Origin: Euborellia annulipes
Taxonomy: Eukaryota > Arthropoda > Insecta > Dermaptera > Anisolabididae
Assembly: GCA_023213315.1 (NCBI GenBank)
Contig: JAKCPI010003138.1
Coordinates: forward strand, 1-64,000
DNA: 64,000 bases
Direction of reading: 5' to 3'
The position numbers and the translations under genes are program-made. The notes beneath the pieces were generated by a model. The model saw only the letters and a list, made by a program, of their open reading frames with translations, made no database searches and had not been told where the DNA came from. Below, one piece after another: positions 1 to 12,700 of the stretch (position 1 is its first letter; each line of letters starts with the position of its first letter).

Positions 1-3000
1 ATAATAATACTTTATGCATACATGTCTCGTTTCCGGGTCATAAATTCGAACTGTTGCGTCCTTCCCGCCTGAGGCTAATATTGTGCCAAGGAAGTTGATA
101 TCAAGGGAGTTTATCTCATTATCTCGTTCTAAAACAAAAAATTTTAATAAAAAATTTGAAAGGAAAATTGCAGGCAATCAGGGAAGAAAATAAAAAAAAT
201 ATTTTCGAAGCGAATAATTTCACTAACCTGCAAAAATTAAGGCGACAAAAGGGGTATGCTTTTGTTCACCGTAAAAATTTAGAAAATCTGGGGAGATGTA
301 CGATTTATCGAGGTTAATAACCTTATTATGACTCCTTTTAAATAATTATCTAGTAAATAAATTTAAATAAATGGAATACAAGTTAAAATGAGACGGAGAA
401 AAGAACTGAATTCGCCCGCTTAACTGCTTTCCCGCTCGCCAGCCCAACCATTATGGTTGCCTCACCGACAGGATCTCTTCTTCTCGAGCTGTATTCTTTC
501 AGATAGCAATTTTTTCAGATTTCTTTCAGATAGCAATTTTTTCTGGCTGCCTTGTTGAGCTCAGTTTTACTTGTCTTGAATATTTATGACTTAAATATCA
601 AATTTCACACCTCTAGCTCAACGGGAAATCTTTTGAAATGACTATTCGATTATTTTTGCTCACTCAGGGGCTCACCTCTAGTGAGTACTTGGATGGTGAC
701 CACGAGTTACTCGAGCTAAGGCTAACATTTCTTCCTTTTCTTGTCAGCCAAAAAATGTCCTTTTTCATATCACGCTTCAGGCCGGGAGACGGGTCGGCTT
801 GCTTTTCTCTCAGTCTCATTAAAATATTTTTGCCGACCTCACATAGATAAAAGAAGAAGATTGGCTTTAAAATCTTGCGTGCTCTAGTCCAGTGGTTTCC
901 AAACTTTATGTTACCGCGCCTCCCTTAAAAATATTTAATCATAATACCCCTCCCCCCTCCAATTTTATAAAATAATACAAACACAAAAATTTTTGTTGCT
1001 AAAAAATATAAATTCTCGTATTATTTTATTTATAAAACTTTAGCAATCATTTAGAAAATTGCTAGCTGTGGCTAATATTCGCGCCTCCACTTTGCCTAGT
1101 CCGCCTGAGGCGCGCCTCACATTTTGGAAAACGCTGCTCTAGTCATTCAGAAAGCTTGACTTGGACTCTGATACTTTTTATTTATTTTATTTTCTAATTT
1201 TTTTTTAAATTCCTCAAAATGCTAAATATTTGAGATAAAGGTCACTCCTACTTGCCCTTAAGAATAGTAGTCTACCTTCTGCAAAAAGGGCGTAGTCGTT
1301 TGCATCTACATCACATTGCCATAAGAAGCCAGAACTAGAGCCAGCATAGGCAATGTTATGTTTCTTAGGATGGAATCGCATAGACATTATAGGAAAGTCA
1401 TTTTCATCTCCAGGTTTAATTGTCGTTCCTAAATCTGTGCCATGGAAATCACAAAGCTAAAATCAGATTTATTTAATTCCTTTTGCTAAAATCTAATCTA
1501 AATCGTAACAATAGAGATTGTTTACCTGAATATTTCCCATACCAAATCCAACAATCATACGTTGACCTCCACTTTGGAATCGACAAGAAAAGATGCCACC
1601 GTATTCTCTTGGAATTGGAACTTCAGTATGGACGAATTCTTTTGAGAAAATCTTTGAGTGCTTTTGCTGAAGCCACGATTTCTGACCAGGGAGAACACGA
1701 GAGAATCGAGAGTTGCGGCGTTCCTTAAAAGTTTTTATACTTGGATTAACGGAATTAAAACAACTTGTAAGGGGGAGGTGAAAAGGGAAGGGGATCCTTT
1801 TTCTGGACTCACAATATTATCTCAGGGAAAGGGAGATGAAGGGGTTCAAGGTCGAGAGAACCAAATTTGAATATATTAACAAAACTATTTATTGAATCAA
1901 GAAACACAAAATGATATATACAAAGATAAATGATTATCCGGAACTCTTGAGACACTCTGGATATCTTCAATCGACAGGATACAAGAGTCACGGATATCTT
2001 CAGTAAGGGAGAACGCGCGGAGGTCTTCTCTAACGCGCGGAGATCTTCTCTAAGCGGGGAACGCGCGGCGGTCTTCTTTAAGAGGGGGGACGCACGGAGA
2101 TCTTCTCAAACGCACGGAGATCTTCTCAAACGCACGGAAATCTTCTCTAACGCGCGGAGATCTTCTCTAAGCGGGGAACGCGCGGGGTTAAGGGGGCGCA
2201 CGGAGATCTTCTCTAACGCACGGAGGTCCCGGATGTCTTCTGCGTTGGCACTGGTGCGCGGCGGAGAGCTGAAGTGGCACGTAGCGCACTAGCGGCTTAG
2301 GAGGGGGGTAAGACTAAGACGGCACGAGAGCGCGCTTTAGCCCCGGAGGGTGAAGGCTGGTACGGCAAGTAGCGCGTATTCGCCGGGGGGGGGTGACAGC
2401 TTGTACGGCAAGGAGCGCGTACTCGCCCGGGAGACTGGAGACTGGTACGGCAAGAAGCGCGTACTCGCCACGTGACCAAAAATCTGGCTTATGCGGGAGT
2501 ATCCCGGTTTAGCCCAGTGTCACTGGCGACGAGTCTCCAGAAAGACTGACGAAATGGGGTGGGAATGGCCCTTTTATAGCCCTAAGGCAGGAGCAACTCG
2601 AAGAGGGGATGAGAGTCGTAGCGGGGGTTGTGCTCCTATTGGCCCAGGGCGTAGCTTGTAAGTAGAGTGGGAGATGCTGGCACTGGTACCAGTGCTGCCC
2701 CCAGGATTTTGATTACGGAGCGCATTGGAACTAAAGTCCCACTTGCTCGTTCCTTGAGAGTGTCGTAGCGAGGAGGGGGTAGTTTTGAGTCTAGTGGCGG
2801 CGGCAGCGTAAGGTGCTGCCCTCGAGAGCGTAATTACGGGGAGTTTTAGAACTAAATGAATTCCTTACTTGTTACAATCTCCCCCTCAGGACCATGAAAT
2901 CGTCCCGATCATGGTCCTGGATTACTAGTGGATGTTTTCTTTCGAGGACGTCTTCTTCGTCGAGGTGGTTGTAGGGGTATGACTTTTCTTTCTGCTGAGG

Positions 3001-5999
3001 TGAGCAGATGACTAGCATAATCGGCACAGCGTTCATCTGGTATCTCCCCCTGGAGGAGAGCTGTACCGATAGCGTAGACACTGGCGTCGGTTCCTGGCGT
3101 GAAAGTAATTTGCTCACTGTGGTTAGGTAATGGCGGCGGACCGTAGGCATAGTCATCTTCATATTCCGGTACCTCCATTTCCTGACAAATGGCTTGAAGC
3201 TGGACCGTTGCAGGTCTAGCTTTTGGCAAGAAGGGGTACCGTTTTTCTGGCTGATTGTCGAACCAATATTCCTGTTTTTTCAGGTATAGCAGGAGACCTG
3301 AATCTTCAATGAAGTCGACTCCAAGTAAGGTCTTGTTCTCACGTTCATTTGTAAAGGCGAGGAAAGTAGTTTCAGTCGTCCGACCTTGGAGGCAAACTGG
3401 CACTTTGATGGCTAGCATACTCGTCACTCGGTCGGTTCCATCGGCAAGGGTAGTGCGTACTGAGGTAGGGGAAGCACTGAATCCTTGACGGAGGAGAGCG
3501 TCGTAGAGCGATTTACTTGCCAAACTACTAGATGCGGCAGTATCGATAATGGCTTCTTCCGGGATTCCGGCAATGAGGACATCTACTCGGGGTCGTTCTC
3601 GTGGTCTTATCTCCGGTTGAATGGGACAAACATCTAAGGCGGCGGTCGACGAGGTGGTTGGATTGCATACAGGACAGTTTTTCCGAAAGACTCCTGTTTT
3701 GCCACATCCAAAACAATAGACCGAAGAGGGATCTCTTTTGATGCTGGTGCTAGGCGTACTGGGCTGTGTTGGTTTGACACTAGCCGTGGTAGTGGGTTCA
3801 CTTGAGGAATTATTTTGTAGAGCCCGCTTTCTTTTTTGACATTCGTCAACTGTGTGTCCGTGACAGAGACAAAATGCACATTTAGTCCTGGGCACCGAGT
3901 TGTCACGTTTTGTAGTGGGGAGGTTCGTCTGTTTGAGTTGAGACTTTTCTTTTTCACTGAGCTCGATTGCTCGTGCCTTGACGAGGAGCTCGGAAAAACT
4001 TTTTATAGTTTCCCGGGGTATCCGGTCTCTCAACTCGAAACGTAGTCGGCCATACACGAGATCTATTTGATGTTCTTCACAGAGGGCAGGTGTAAGTTGA
4101 GCGAGACGGGCCTTCTGGATAGTAATGTATCGATCCGTGGTGATTTTGGTTGTCTGCTGGTCTGTAATCACCTCAGTGAAGATCTGGTGATTGGGTTTTC
4201 GTGGGGAGAAGGCTTCTTGAAGACTCGTTTTGAAGTCCTCCCAAGTTTTAATTTGTTGGCGGCTTCCGAGCCACCACTGGTTGGCGTTACCCGTGAGGAA
4301 TAACGGTAATGCCGTTAAAGCTTCGGCATCGGACGTTGCAGAGATTTCTTTGAATAGCGAGGTGGCCGTGAGAAATTCCTCTACTGCAGCGCTGGATTCA
4401 GTGCCATCGAACCGAGCGGTGCAGTTGGAGAAGTGCGGTCTGTTTGTTGGTACGGTTGCTGGTGTTGTAGGCTGGAGACGCTGGAGCAACGTCATAAATT
4501 GCTCTTCGGACAACTGGACGGACATCCTCGGATTCAATCTCGGACTTCGGCGGAGAATTTTTGTTTCTTATTCAATCAAGAGTTCAAGTAATAGTTTGTT
4601 TGGTTTCTCGAGCCTCTAGTTGGGCGCCAATTGTAAGGGGGAGGTGAAAAGGGAAGGGGATCCTTTTTCTGGACTCACAATATTATCTCAGGGAAAGGGA
4701 GATGAAGGGGTTCAAGGTCGAGAGAACCAAATTTGAATATATTAACAAAACTATTTATTGAATCAAGAAACACAAAATGATATATACAAAGATAAATGAT
4801 TATCCGGAACTCTTGAGACACTCTGGATATCTTCAATCGACAGGATACAAGAGTCACGGATATCTTCAGTAAGGGAGAACGCGCGGAGGTCTTCTCTAAC
4901 GCGCGGAGATCTTCTCTAAGCGGGGAACGCGCGGCGGTCTTCTTTAAGAGGGGGGACGCACGGAGATCTTCTCAAACGCACGGAGATCTTCTCAAACGCA
5001 CGGAAATCTTCTCTAACGCGCGGAGATCTTCTCTAAGCGGGGAACGCGCGGCGGTCTTCTTTAAGAGGGGGGCGCACGGAGATCTTCTCTAACGCACGGA
5101 GGTCCCGGATGTCTTCTGCGTTGGCACTGGTGCGCGGCGGAGAGCTGAAGTGGCACGTAGCGCACTAGCGGCTTAGGAGGGGGGTAAGACTAAGACGGCA
5201 CGAGAGCGCGCTTTAGCCCCGGAGGATGAAGGCTGGTACGGCAAGTAGCGCGTATTCGCCGGGGGGGGTGACAGCTTGTACGGCAAGGAGCGCGTACTCG
5301 CCCGGGAGACTGGAGACTGGTACGGCAAGAAGCGCGTACTCGCCACGTGACCAAAAATCTGGCTTATGCGGGAGTATCCCGGTTTAGCCCAGTGTCACTG
5401 GCGACGAGTCTCCAGAAAAGACTGACGAAATGGGGTGGGAATGGCCCTTTTATAGCCCTAAGGCAGGAGCAACTCGAAGAGGGGATGAGAGTCGTAGCGG
5501 GGGTTGTGCTCCTATTGGCCCAGGGCGTAGCTTGTAAGTAGAGTGGGAGATGCTGGCACTGGTACCAGTGCTGCCCCCAGGATTTTGATTACGGAGCGCA
5601 TTGGAACTAAAGTCCCACTTGCTCGTTCCTTGAGAGTGTCGTAGCGAGGAGGGGGTAGTTTTGAGTCTAGTGGCGGCGGCAGCGTAAGGTGCTGCCCTCG
5701 AGAGCGTAATTACGGGGAGTTTTAGAACTAAATGAATTCCTTACTTGTTACAAACTTAATTTAATTATTATATTTTCAATTAGAAAAATCTGAGATGATA
5801 ATTTATCCGCACTTGTATGCATAGATAAAGAATTTACCTGATTAATGCAAGCTCCTAATTGAGTAAAAAATGTCCCTTTTCTGTCAAATGTTCTCTTAAC
5901 AGCTTCTTCAGATTTTTGTTCACTTTTCATTACGAAAGCATCTCTTCTTTTCTCTGGAATTTTATCTCTTATCGGCAAATTCTTTTTTTGCGATTCCAT
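1..5999 (-). CDS. WD40-repeat protein, 5' part (runs off the left edge)
   Basis: I assembled four coding exons on the minus strand: 5999-5838 (ATG at 5999, 54 codons), 1723-1526, 1456-1276, and 128 to about 22, where a GTATGC donor is likely. All junctions are AG/GT and the phases join (0, 0, 1). The N-terminal ~60 residues are basic and charged. WD-type blades follow; typical stretches are FPIMSMRFHPKKHNIAYAGS and LGTILASGGKDATVRIYD. The protein continues outside the window, so I cannot name the ortholog; WD40 proteins are scaffolds. Intron 1 would be only about 110 bp without the LTR element (1766-5752) that lies in it in the sense direction. The gene is divergent from the BTB-kelch gene, with 786 bp between start codons. 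Exon calls are by eye. The exon 2 acceptor has a weak pyrimidine tract; an alternative acceptor a few codons upstream is possible. Confidence 0.78.
380..872 (+). repeat. SINE-like repeat (GCTCAGGGG family) copy 1, with flanking intron sequence
   Basis: From about 664 this matches six other copies in the window (22147, 22944, 30868, 49163, 62216 and 12778). The conserved head is a TCAGGGG...GTGAGTA-type block followed by GGATGGTGACCACGAG; the tail is an A/GA-rich AAAAGAAGAAGATT. The stretch 380-660 is unique AT-rich intron sequence of the WD40 gene with no coding signal. Confidence 0.7.
890..1136 (+). mobile_element. hAT-type MITE
   Basis: The ends are imperfect inverted repeats: CAGTGGTTTCCAAAC at the left and TTTTGGAAAACGCTG at the right. 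An exact 8-bp target duplication, CTCTAGTC, sits at 882-889 and 1137-1144. The 8-bp duplication and the CAGTGGTT ends are typical of hAT transposons. No transposase is present. Related copies lie at 11604-12008 and, truncated, near 9486. Confidence 0.85.
1766..2876 (-). repeat. 3' LTR of the Gypsy-like element
   Basis: About 1.11 kb, TG...CA bounded, matching 4632-5752 except for a few substitutions and one short deletion near 2180. It contains a degenerate tandem array (about 2010-2225) with a unit of about 20 bp built on ACGCGCGGAGATCTTCTCTA, and a second set of longer GC-rich units built on GGTACGGCAAG-AGCGCGTACTCGCC (2350-2475). The minus-strand orientation of the element makes this the 3' LTR. 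Confidence 0.95.
2909..4537 (-). CDS. Gag-protease polyprotein with residual RNase H segment (retrotransposon, pol deleted)
   Basis: A 542-codon uninterrupted frame. In order: a retrotransposon gag domain (roughly residues 30-190, including a WW-x-GSR-type segment), a CCHC zinc knuckle (CAFCLCHGHTVDEC), and a second knuckle (CFGCGKTGVFRKNC) with Val where His is expected. A retroviral-type aspartic protease follows with IIDTAASSS at the catalytic Asp. After a short spacer the frame jumps straight to an RNase H-like piece (TDASVYAIGTALLQ). Reverse transcriptase is missing between protease and RNase H, and the frame ends in a basic tail. This is an in-frame deletion derivative rather than a decayed copy. 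Gag and protease could still be made and could act in particle formation with help from an intact relative; that is inference. Confidence 0.93.
   Translation of the reverse strand: MNPRMSVQLSEEQFMTLLQRLQPTTPATVPTNRPHFSNCTARFDGTESSAAVEEFLTATSLFKEISATSDAEALTALPLFLTGNANQWWLGSRQQIKTWEDFKTSLQEAFSPRKPNHQIFTEVITDQQTTKITTDRYITIQKARLAQLTPALCEEHQIDLVYGRLRFELRDRIPRETIKSFSELLVKARAIELSEKEKSQLKQTNLPTTKRDNSVPRTKCAFCLCHGHTVDECQKRKRALQNNSSSEPTTTASVKPTQPSTPSTSIKRDPSSVYCFGCGKTGVFRKNCPVCNPTTSSTAALDVCPIQPEIRPRERPRVDVLIAGIPEEAIIDTAASSSLASKSLYDALLRQGFSASPTSVRTTLADGTDRVTSMLAIKVPVCLQGRTTETTFLAFTNERENKTLLGVDFIEDSGLLLYLKKQEYWFDNQPEKRYPFLPKARPATVQLQAICQEMEVPEYEDDYAYGPPPLPNHSEQITFTPGTDASVYAIGTALLQGEIPDERCADYASHLLTSAERKVIPLQPPRRRRRPRKKTSTSNPGP
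4632..5752 (-). repeat. 5' LTR of the Gypsy-like element
   Basis: About 1.12 kb, partner of 1766-2876. It carries the same tandem GC-rich units (about 4877-5105 and 5225-5345). Where the 3' LTR has a short deletion, this copy keeps the full unit. The near identity of the two LTRs implies a recent insertion, because LTRs are identical when they integrate. Confidence 0.95.
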
Positions 6000-6785
6000 T
6001 TATATTACCCTAAAACAAAAAATATTATTAGAAATAGAAGGAAGATTAATACATTTCACCACAAACTTCTATAATTAATCAAAAATACTTTGAACAGTAT
6101 TTATAGATAGATTTTAAATAAATAATACAATTTTCATGTTTTCTCCTTTACGCCGTTTCCAAAATTTTGGTGTACCGGACAAATATACGAGTTCTTCCCA
6201 AAATAAAGCAGGCCCTGCTGCTAGTATTTGCGTTGGTCCTTTTAGATTTCGTTTAAACGAATATTCTAGTTTCTTTTTAACTCATCTTACATAAAGAATA
6301 ATCCATTTTATCGACAGCAAAATCTCACGCATAGCAATTAATGTACATAAATATTTCTTACCTTTAAAAAAAAGATTCTTAAATTCCCAATTTTCTCATA
6401 TTTCATTATCTCGAAGAAAAAAATATGACAAAAATATTACATTAATGTCCTAATTTTTTTCTTCGAGATAGCTAATTACATAATGATTAGCTATTTTTTA
6501 CATTTATACATTGACATAAAAATAATAATATTTATTGTTTTTATTTTTGTTGTTTATATATATTTTTGATGTGACTTTTTTTAAATATATATATTTTTTT
6601 ACATGAATATTTTTTCGTAATATTACATATCTTGGTATATTTCAGGAAGTATTTGATGATTGAAAACTCAAAAGAATATTTTTTTATATGGATTTATGAA
6701 TGATAATTAATTTTAAGGTATATTTATCTCATTTCTAATTTATTATCTTATTATCTTGACATTTTTATTTTTAGTTGGCATCAAA
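6000..6785. promoter_or_regulatory. Divergent intergenic region between the WD40 and BTB-kelch genes
   Basis: Very AT-rich spacer between start codons that point away from each other. An AG acceptor at 6773-6774 preceded by a T-rich tract suggests that the BTB-kelch start codon lies in a second exon after a noncoding first exon. I see an imperfect inverted repeat at about 6405-6475 (TTATCTCGAAGAAAAAAAT / TTTTTTTCTTCGAGATA). No clear TATA or initiator can be singled out. Confidence 0.4.
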
Positions 6786-9681
6786 ATGTATGGGGATAAT
6801 GGATTTCGAGGGCACAGTCAGCAGGATTTAAACTCGAAAGAAAGCCGCCGTGTATTTCCGTTTCATCCCACACCGAGTGGCAATCTTAAAGTAGTGCCTA
6901 ACCAAGTATGATATCGTTAAATTAATTTCGTTTTTATTTTATATTTTAAAAATAAATAAAATAATAATTTTCTAGGTGGTGTTTGAATCGCAAAAAGTGA
7001 GTGTTCTTGTCGCTGATCCGAATCGTACAAAAGTCAATGTGAGTTTAGATGGATCCAAGCCTTCGGTGTATCCAATCTCGCAGTCGTTTGTAAGTTCGAG
7101 TTTAAATTAAAAAATAATCAAATTTACAATAAATGAAAGAGCAGCCAGCCAGAAAATTAGCATCTACGAAATGAAACTCAAAAGAGTATTGAAGACAGTA
7201 GTATTATTCCATATTTTATTAGAGAAAAATGGAGGGATTATTATTTTCTAAACAATCCGATGGATCGAGTCGGAAGAGAAATCTTTTAGTCAGCAGAGGC
7301 TGAGATAAAAAAAAAGGATGCCAGTCAAAGTTCATTGTTTCCATTGACATGAAATGAGCAATTATTCAAAAAGCAAAAGTGTGGGGTCGTAGGACCCCCG
7401 GCAGAAACGAAGTTCCTCACCCCTTTTCTTCAACTCAGAATATAATTTATCATGAATATTATTTAAATAGACGGAAAGCCAGGGAGCTGCGCCCGCTGGA
7501 ACCTCTTGCTCGCCCCTTCCTGCCTACGGTAGATAGAAGGAAATAAAGAGGAGGTGGGCGTGGCCTCGCCAAGACTTCGGCTAATCTCGCCTTCCTCCGC
7601 CACCGCTCGGGCGCTGGGAACGCATTTTTGTTAGGAACGCGTTTTTGTTACGTTACATTTTCTCCCAATTCACCCTGCTTAAGCCGCGTTAAAGAACTTC
7701 GTTCAAATAAAATTTTATCAAAAAAAAATAATAAATTAACAAATTTGCGAGTATGTTTGTGGGGGCCAAATAAATAATTTGATCTTTTCTTTACAGACTA
7801 CAGGGTCTGAATCTAAACCGATGATAATTGGTCCAAAATCGGCTCCTGAAATGTTTGTATATCCAGCTCAGATGGAAACATTATTTCCCAGACCAGAAGA
7901 GAATCAACAGGAACATCCTAAATGTTCCCTGGAACGAAATCATATATCAACACTCAATCTTGAGAGGTTATTTTTTATTTGAAACAACTATACAATTAAA
8001 TATGTACATTAATAATCAGATCTTCAGGCCGGCCTCCCTCACGGTATTACCCGAAATCATTTTAAAGGCAGGAGACTCTTCTCAAACCCCCCCCCCCTTT
8101 GGCGGCCCTAGTCCTAATCAAAAAATCTACTAACACAAAAATCCTAAAGCCTCAAAATCTTAAAACTTCAAAATAATTTGTTCAATTTTTATTTTCCAGC
8201 AATGGTTATTATTATTCAGCACCAATCGACTGGTCAAAAATTGCGCTGCCTCAAAATACAGATTTGAAAAATCTCCTCTTATACAGAATCACTAATTACA
8301 TGTAATTAATGTTTTATTAATGAGAAATGATAATTTTCTTAAAAAAAAAATTATTTTCAGAAACCCCGATTGTCAAGTGCACATAGGAAAAGAGACATTT
8401 AATTGTCACCTTATGGTACTTCAATGTTATTCTTCTTTTTTTGACAATAAAAAAATACAAGAGATTGAATTACCTGAGGTATGGATTTGATCAAAATAAA
8501 AACTTATTGGGTTCTCTTAATTTTATTATTTTTCAGGATAAAGTCACAGGCAATGCTTTTGAAGTGATATACAAATGGATGATCGGATCTGGCACGGATA
8601 ATTATCGTTTACTTAAAAGAGAAAATATTTTAGAAATATTTCTAGGAGCGCAATATCTTGGAGTGAAAGGTGTCCATTTTTACTTTCTCTTATCTATATA
8701 AAATAATTAATAATAATTTGTTTGTTAGAACTTGAAGACCAATGTTGGGCGTTTATGGACAATGAAGATCTCTTTTACGAAGACACGGCATTTATACTTT
8801 ATTTAACTGCCCGAGCTGCTGGCCAAATTAAAGTTATGGAATTAATGGTACCTAGAATAATGAGATTCTTTTTGACGCTTGTTAGTTCACACGATTTTCT
8901 AAATCTTGGCATTGATCAAGTCTGCGTGATTCTTTCTTCAAATTATATAGCAGTTCATAGGTGAGTTAAATTATTACATTTTATTTTCAATTAAACGTGC
9001 CCCGGTAAAAGTTATTTGGAAGAGGCGTGTTGGTTGCCTGCCTCCAGGCGGTGTGCATAATCGAATCATTTTACATAAAAAAATTTGGTGTGACTTAACG
9101 CATTACTTTCGATAATCGAAAGTTGTGTTCTGTTCTGTCACACCAGATTTTTTTGTGTCGAGATATATTTATGAAGAATTTCGAGATATATTTAGTTTTC
9201 CATAGCACCTTAGTTCCAAACTTGACCACTTGCATTTCAAAGTAAAAAAGTCAATTAATTCAAAATTTCCATAGGCTTTGTGTATTTTAAATGATGACTG
9301 CATGAAATAAACTATGGTTATTTTTCAAAATTTTAATCTCATATTTGGAGATTTTATACACAATAGAGAATCCTAAATAAATACAAAATTTCATAAGAAT
9401 TCGAACAATTTTTTTAAAATCTATAAAAAGTTCCAAAGGGGGAGCCCCCTTGTGAATCGAAATTTACATGTAAATCCCCATAGGGCAGTGGTTTCCAAGC
9501 TTTATGTTACCACGCCTCCCTTAAAAATAATTAATCTTATGCTTTAAATTGAACCCAAACAGACCCACAGATAGACTACTATGTCGCGAAAGCCAATTTT
9601 TTTTGGATTCAGAGGACCTCAGAACGTGTATATCCATCAAAATCTCGACATCGAATTTTTGAAATGAATCCAATACTTTTC

Positions 9682-9722
<41 letters not shown>

Positions 9723-12700
9723 AACTTAGACATATAGGTAAGAGAAAGTAAAAATTCAAATCTGAATTGAGATTAGTTCTATAATACAAAAAGATGCGGT
9801 AACTCACCCCAGTAAAATTCTAAGTGGACTAATCATATCTTACTTTTTTTTTCTACCTAATGAAAAAAATTCCTACAAAATTCTGCAAGGGATTCGATGG
9901 GTTCCTAAGTTACCCAGTGTTATTATTATCTGTTTATGAGAGTTTCGAAATCTTCAAAAATTAATTCCGCCCCACTAATAAGAAATTTTAGAATGGCATT
10001 AAAATGTTTCTATCCTACTAAACTATTTGCTAAATATTGAATAAATAAATTTTAACTCAAACGGAATGCACTTATTTTTTTAGTAAAAGTATTAAAAAAC
10101 ATTAATATCTTTATGCATTATAGGGGATGGGGCATTAACCCCCCTGGTTAATGCCTTCATACCTCCCCCGCCCCCTTTAAGGAAATGCGAGCCTTCACCG
10201 CGAAATTACTCTCAAAATAATTTGAATACATTCCTATAAATAATTATTTTAATTTTTATTTTATTTTGAAATTATTTTATTTTAATTTTCAACCCTTAAT
10301 CCACCCCTGTGTAAAAGTATATTAAGGAAATTTGATTAACAAAAATATAGGCCATATATATAGAAAGAATATAATGGTGACTTAAAAAAATATTTTTAAA
10401 ATGCCCTCAGGCTTGGTGTAGTTGGTAGCGTGCCTATCTTCTATTCCGAACGTCGCGGGTTTGGAGCCCTGGCAGTCCGAAATGGATACCAAATGGCTTA
10501 AATAGAAATGCCTGGACCCCCAATATGTATATTATTAATTAATAACGGTTATCGTATAAAGTCTTAAATGGCGCGAGTTGTCGAAAAGACTGTGTGAATG
10601 TGTGTGTGAGTGTTGAGTGTGAATGAGAAAAAAGTGTGTGTTTAAAAAAAAAAGATAAAAAATAAAAAACTAATTTTTTTTTTTCAATGCCACCTACACT
10701 CCCCTCCCCCTTTCAACAGCTTATATTCTCCCTCTACCCTTAGTGAAATACAAAATATTTAATTTCATATTCAAAAGAATCGTTTTTCGCAGTCAAATTA
10801 TTTGTTTCTATCATTTTCTTTTTTCAACGATAAAATGCATAATAATTACCTTTAATAAGACTCTCAAGAGGGTGTGTTGGCTGACGGGGTGATCAGGGTG
10901 GGTTACACTAATATAATATTTCACTTTAAATCACTTTAAACACAATTAGAAAAAAAGATAGCAGCTCGGCGCGCCTGTCGCTCGGCCACCGACTCGACTG
11001 AACGAGAGACTTGTCTCTCTTTCGATAGGAATAAATAGATGAAAATAACAATTCCCTTTTTATTAAAAGTAAAAAAATACCTTTTGCTCTAATCTAACTA
11101 ATATTTACAGTTGGAAAAGAATGTCAACAAGTGATTTGGAATATTCCAAAGCCTTTCTTAAATAATCAACCCTTCATCCCCCCCCCCCTAATCAAAATAA
11201 TAATCAACGCTATTTTTTGAATGTTTTCTATTTATTTGGCTTCGATTTAGATAAAATAAATTTACAAATTTTTTTTTTTTTTTCTTCAATTTTTCAACCC
11301 CTAATCCAATCTTTTTTTTTTTTAAACACTTCCACTTTTTTCCCATTCACACAGTCTTTTCGGCAACTTGGGCCTTTTTTACGATATCCGTTATTAAGAA
11401 TATATTTATGTTGGGGTCGAGGCATTCTTATTTAAGCCATTTGAAATCCAATCTTAATAATTAAAATAATTAACAATGCTATCGCCTTCGGGGAGCTTCG
11501 CGTCTAGTCAGAAAACAATTAAAACCCTGAGAAACTTCCCTGGATCCGCCTTTGGGTTTTACACATAGAGATATAATTTTCTAGAATGAGTCTTACTTTA
11601 GGCCAGTGGTTTCCAAACTTTATGTTACAACGCCTCCCTTAAAAATATTTAATCGTGTGACGCCCTCCCCCCTCCCCCACACATTTAATAAAATAATACA
11701 AAAACAAAAATTTTTAATACTAAAAAATATTATTTTTTTTTAAACAATTTTTTCTCATTCACAGACATATACACAGTCTTTTCGGCAACTTAGCCGCAGT
11801 CGCACCGTCTCTTATTGATGGTGTCACTGCGGCTCATCGAGTTTTTAATTAAGGAAAACCTCCGTCCCAAAATCATCTAAATTTTATTATTTTATTTATA
11901 AAACTAGCAATCATTTGAAAATTGATCTTGGTGGCCAATAATCGCGCCTACCCTTAGACTAGTCTGCGTCTCCCTAGGGAGGAGCGCCTCACAGTTTGGA
12001 AAACGCTGCCATAGGGATTTAACATTGGCTCTATGGCAGGAAGATGCGAAAAATTAATTTGGAAAATCTGAAATACTACATCAGTAAAGTGTACTTCAAA
12101 CAATTTTCACAAAAAATTACTTAAATGTAAAATTTTAACCTCCTTATGCTTAAAATTGTCCACACCCACAGACACGCCACTTTTTTGAACTCAGGGACCT
12201 CAAGACATGTATACCAATCAAAATATCGATATTGAATTTTTGACAAGATCACAATACTTTCCTCACTATATATTACATATATAGGTTTTAAAAGTGATTT
12301 ATTATTTTAAATTCTCATTATAGCGAAATGGAAGTGTTTATGTCAGCAGTGCGTTGGCTTATGTATAATTATGATACACGAAAATGTCATCTGGAGAAAA
12401 TAATGCGTTGCGTTCGTTTTGGTTTGATTGAACCTTGGCAACTTGTTGATATACGAAGAAATCCAGAAAATCCAGAATTTATAGAAGTTACAGCATGTCC
12501 CGAAGTACATAGACTTGTTGAAGAAGGACTAGCGTAAGGACTACAATTCATTAATTTTATAAACACTGAGATATTTAAATAAATTCTATGGGTCTTAGGG
12601 GAATCCATAAGTTGAATAAGAAATAATTATTAAAGGGTATTAGTTAAAAAATGTAGCGTATTGAAGGTGTGACGACTCAAAAGCTCAGGTGCGAATGCCC

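Larger units (their letters stand above)
1766..5752 (-). mobile_element. Gypsy-like LTR retrotransposon, internally deleted
   Basis: Two nearly identical direct repeats, 1766-2876 and 4632-5752, start TG and end CA. They bracket 1.75 kb of internal sequence. Read on the minus strand, a primer-binding site TGGCGCCCAAC lies just inside the 5' LTR (near 4620-4630), and a purine-rich tract (GAGGGGGAGA) abuts the 3' LTR at 2877-2888. The 4-bp sequence AACT occurs on both sides (1762-1765 and 5753-5756), consistent with a target duplication. Only gag, protease and a scrap of RNase H remain, so reverse transcriptase and integrase are missing and the copy must be non-autonomous. It sits in the first intron of the WD40 gene in the same orientation as the host gene. 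Confidence 0.96.

Noticed and set aside
1483..1870. Plus-strand open frames over the WD40 exon
   Set aside because: Shadows of the minus-strand exon at 1526-1723 and of the LTR.
10403..10480. Possible tRNA gene (A and B boxes)
   Set aside because: No acceptor stem can be folded, and a long repeated body with a tail follows; it is a tRNA-derived SINE.
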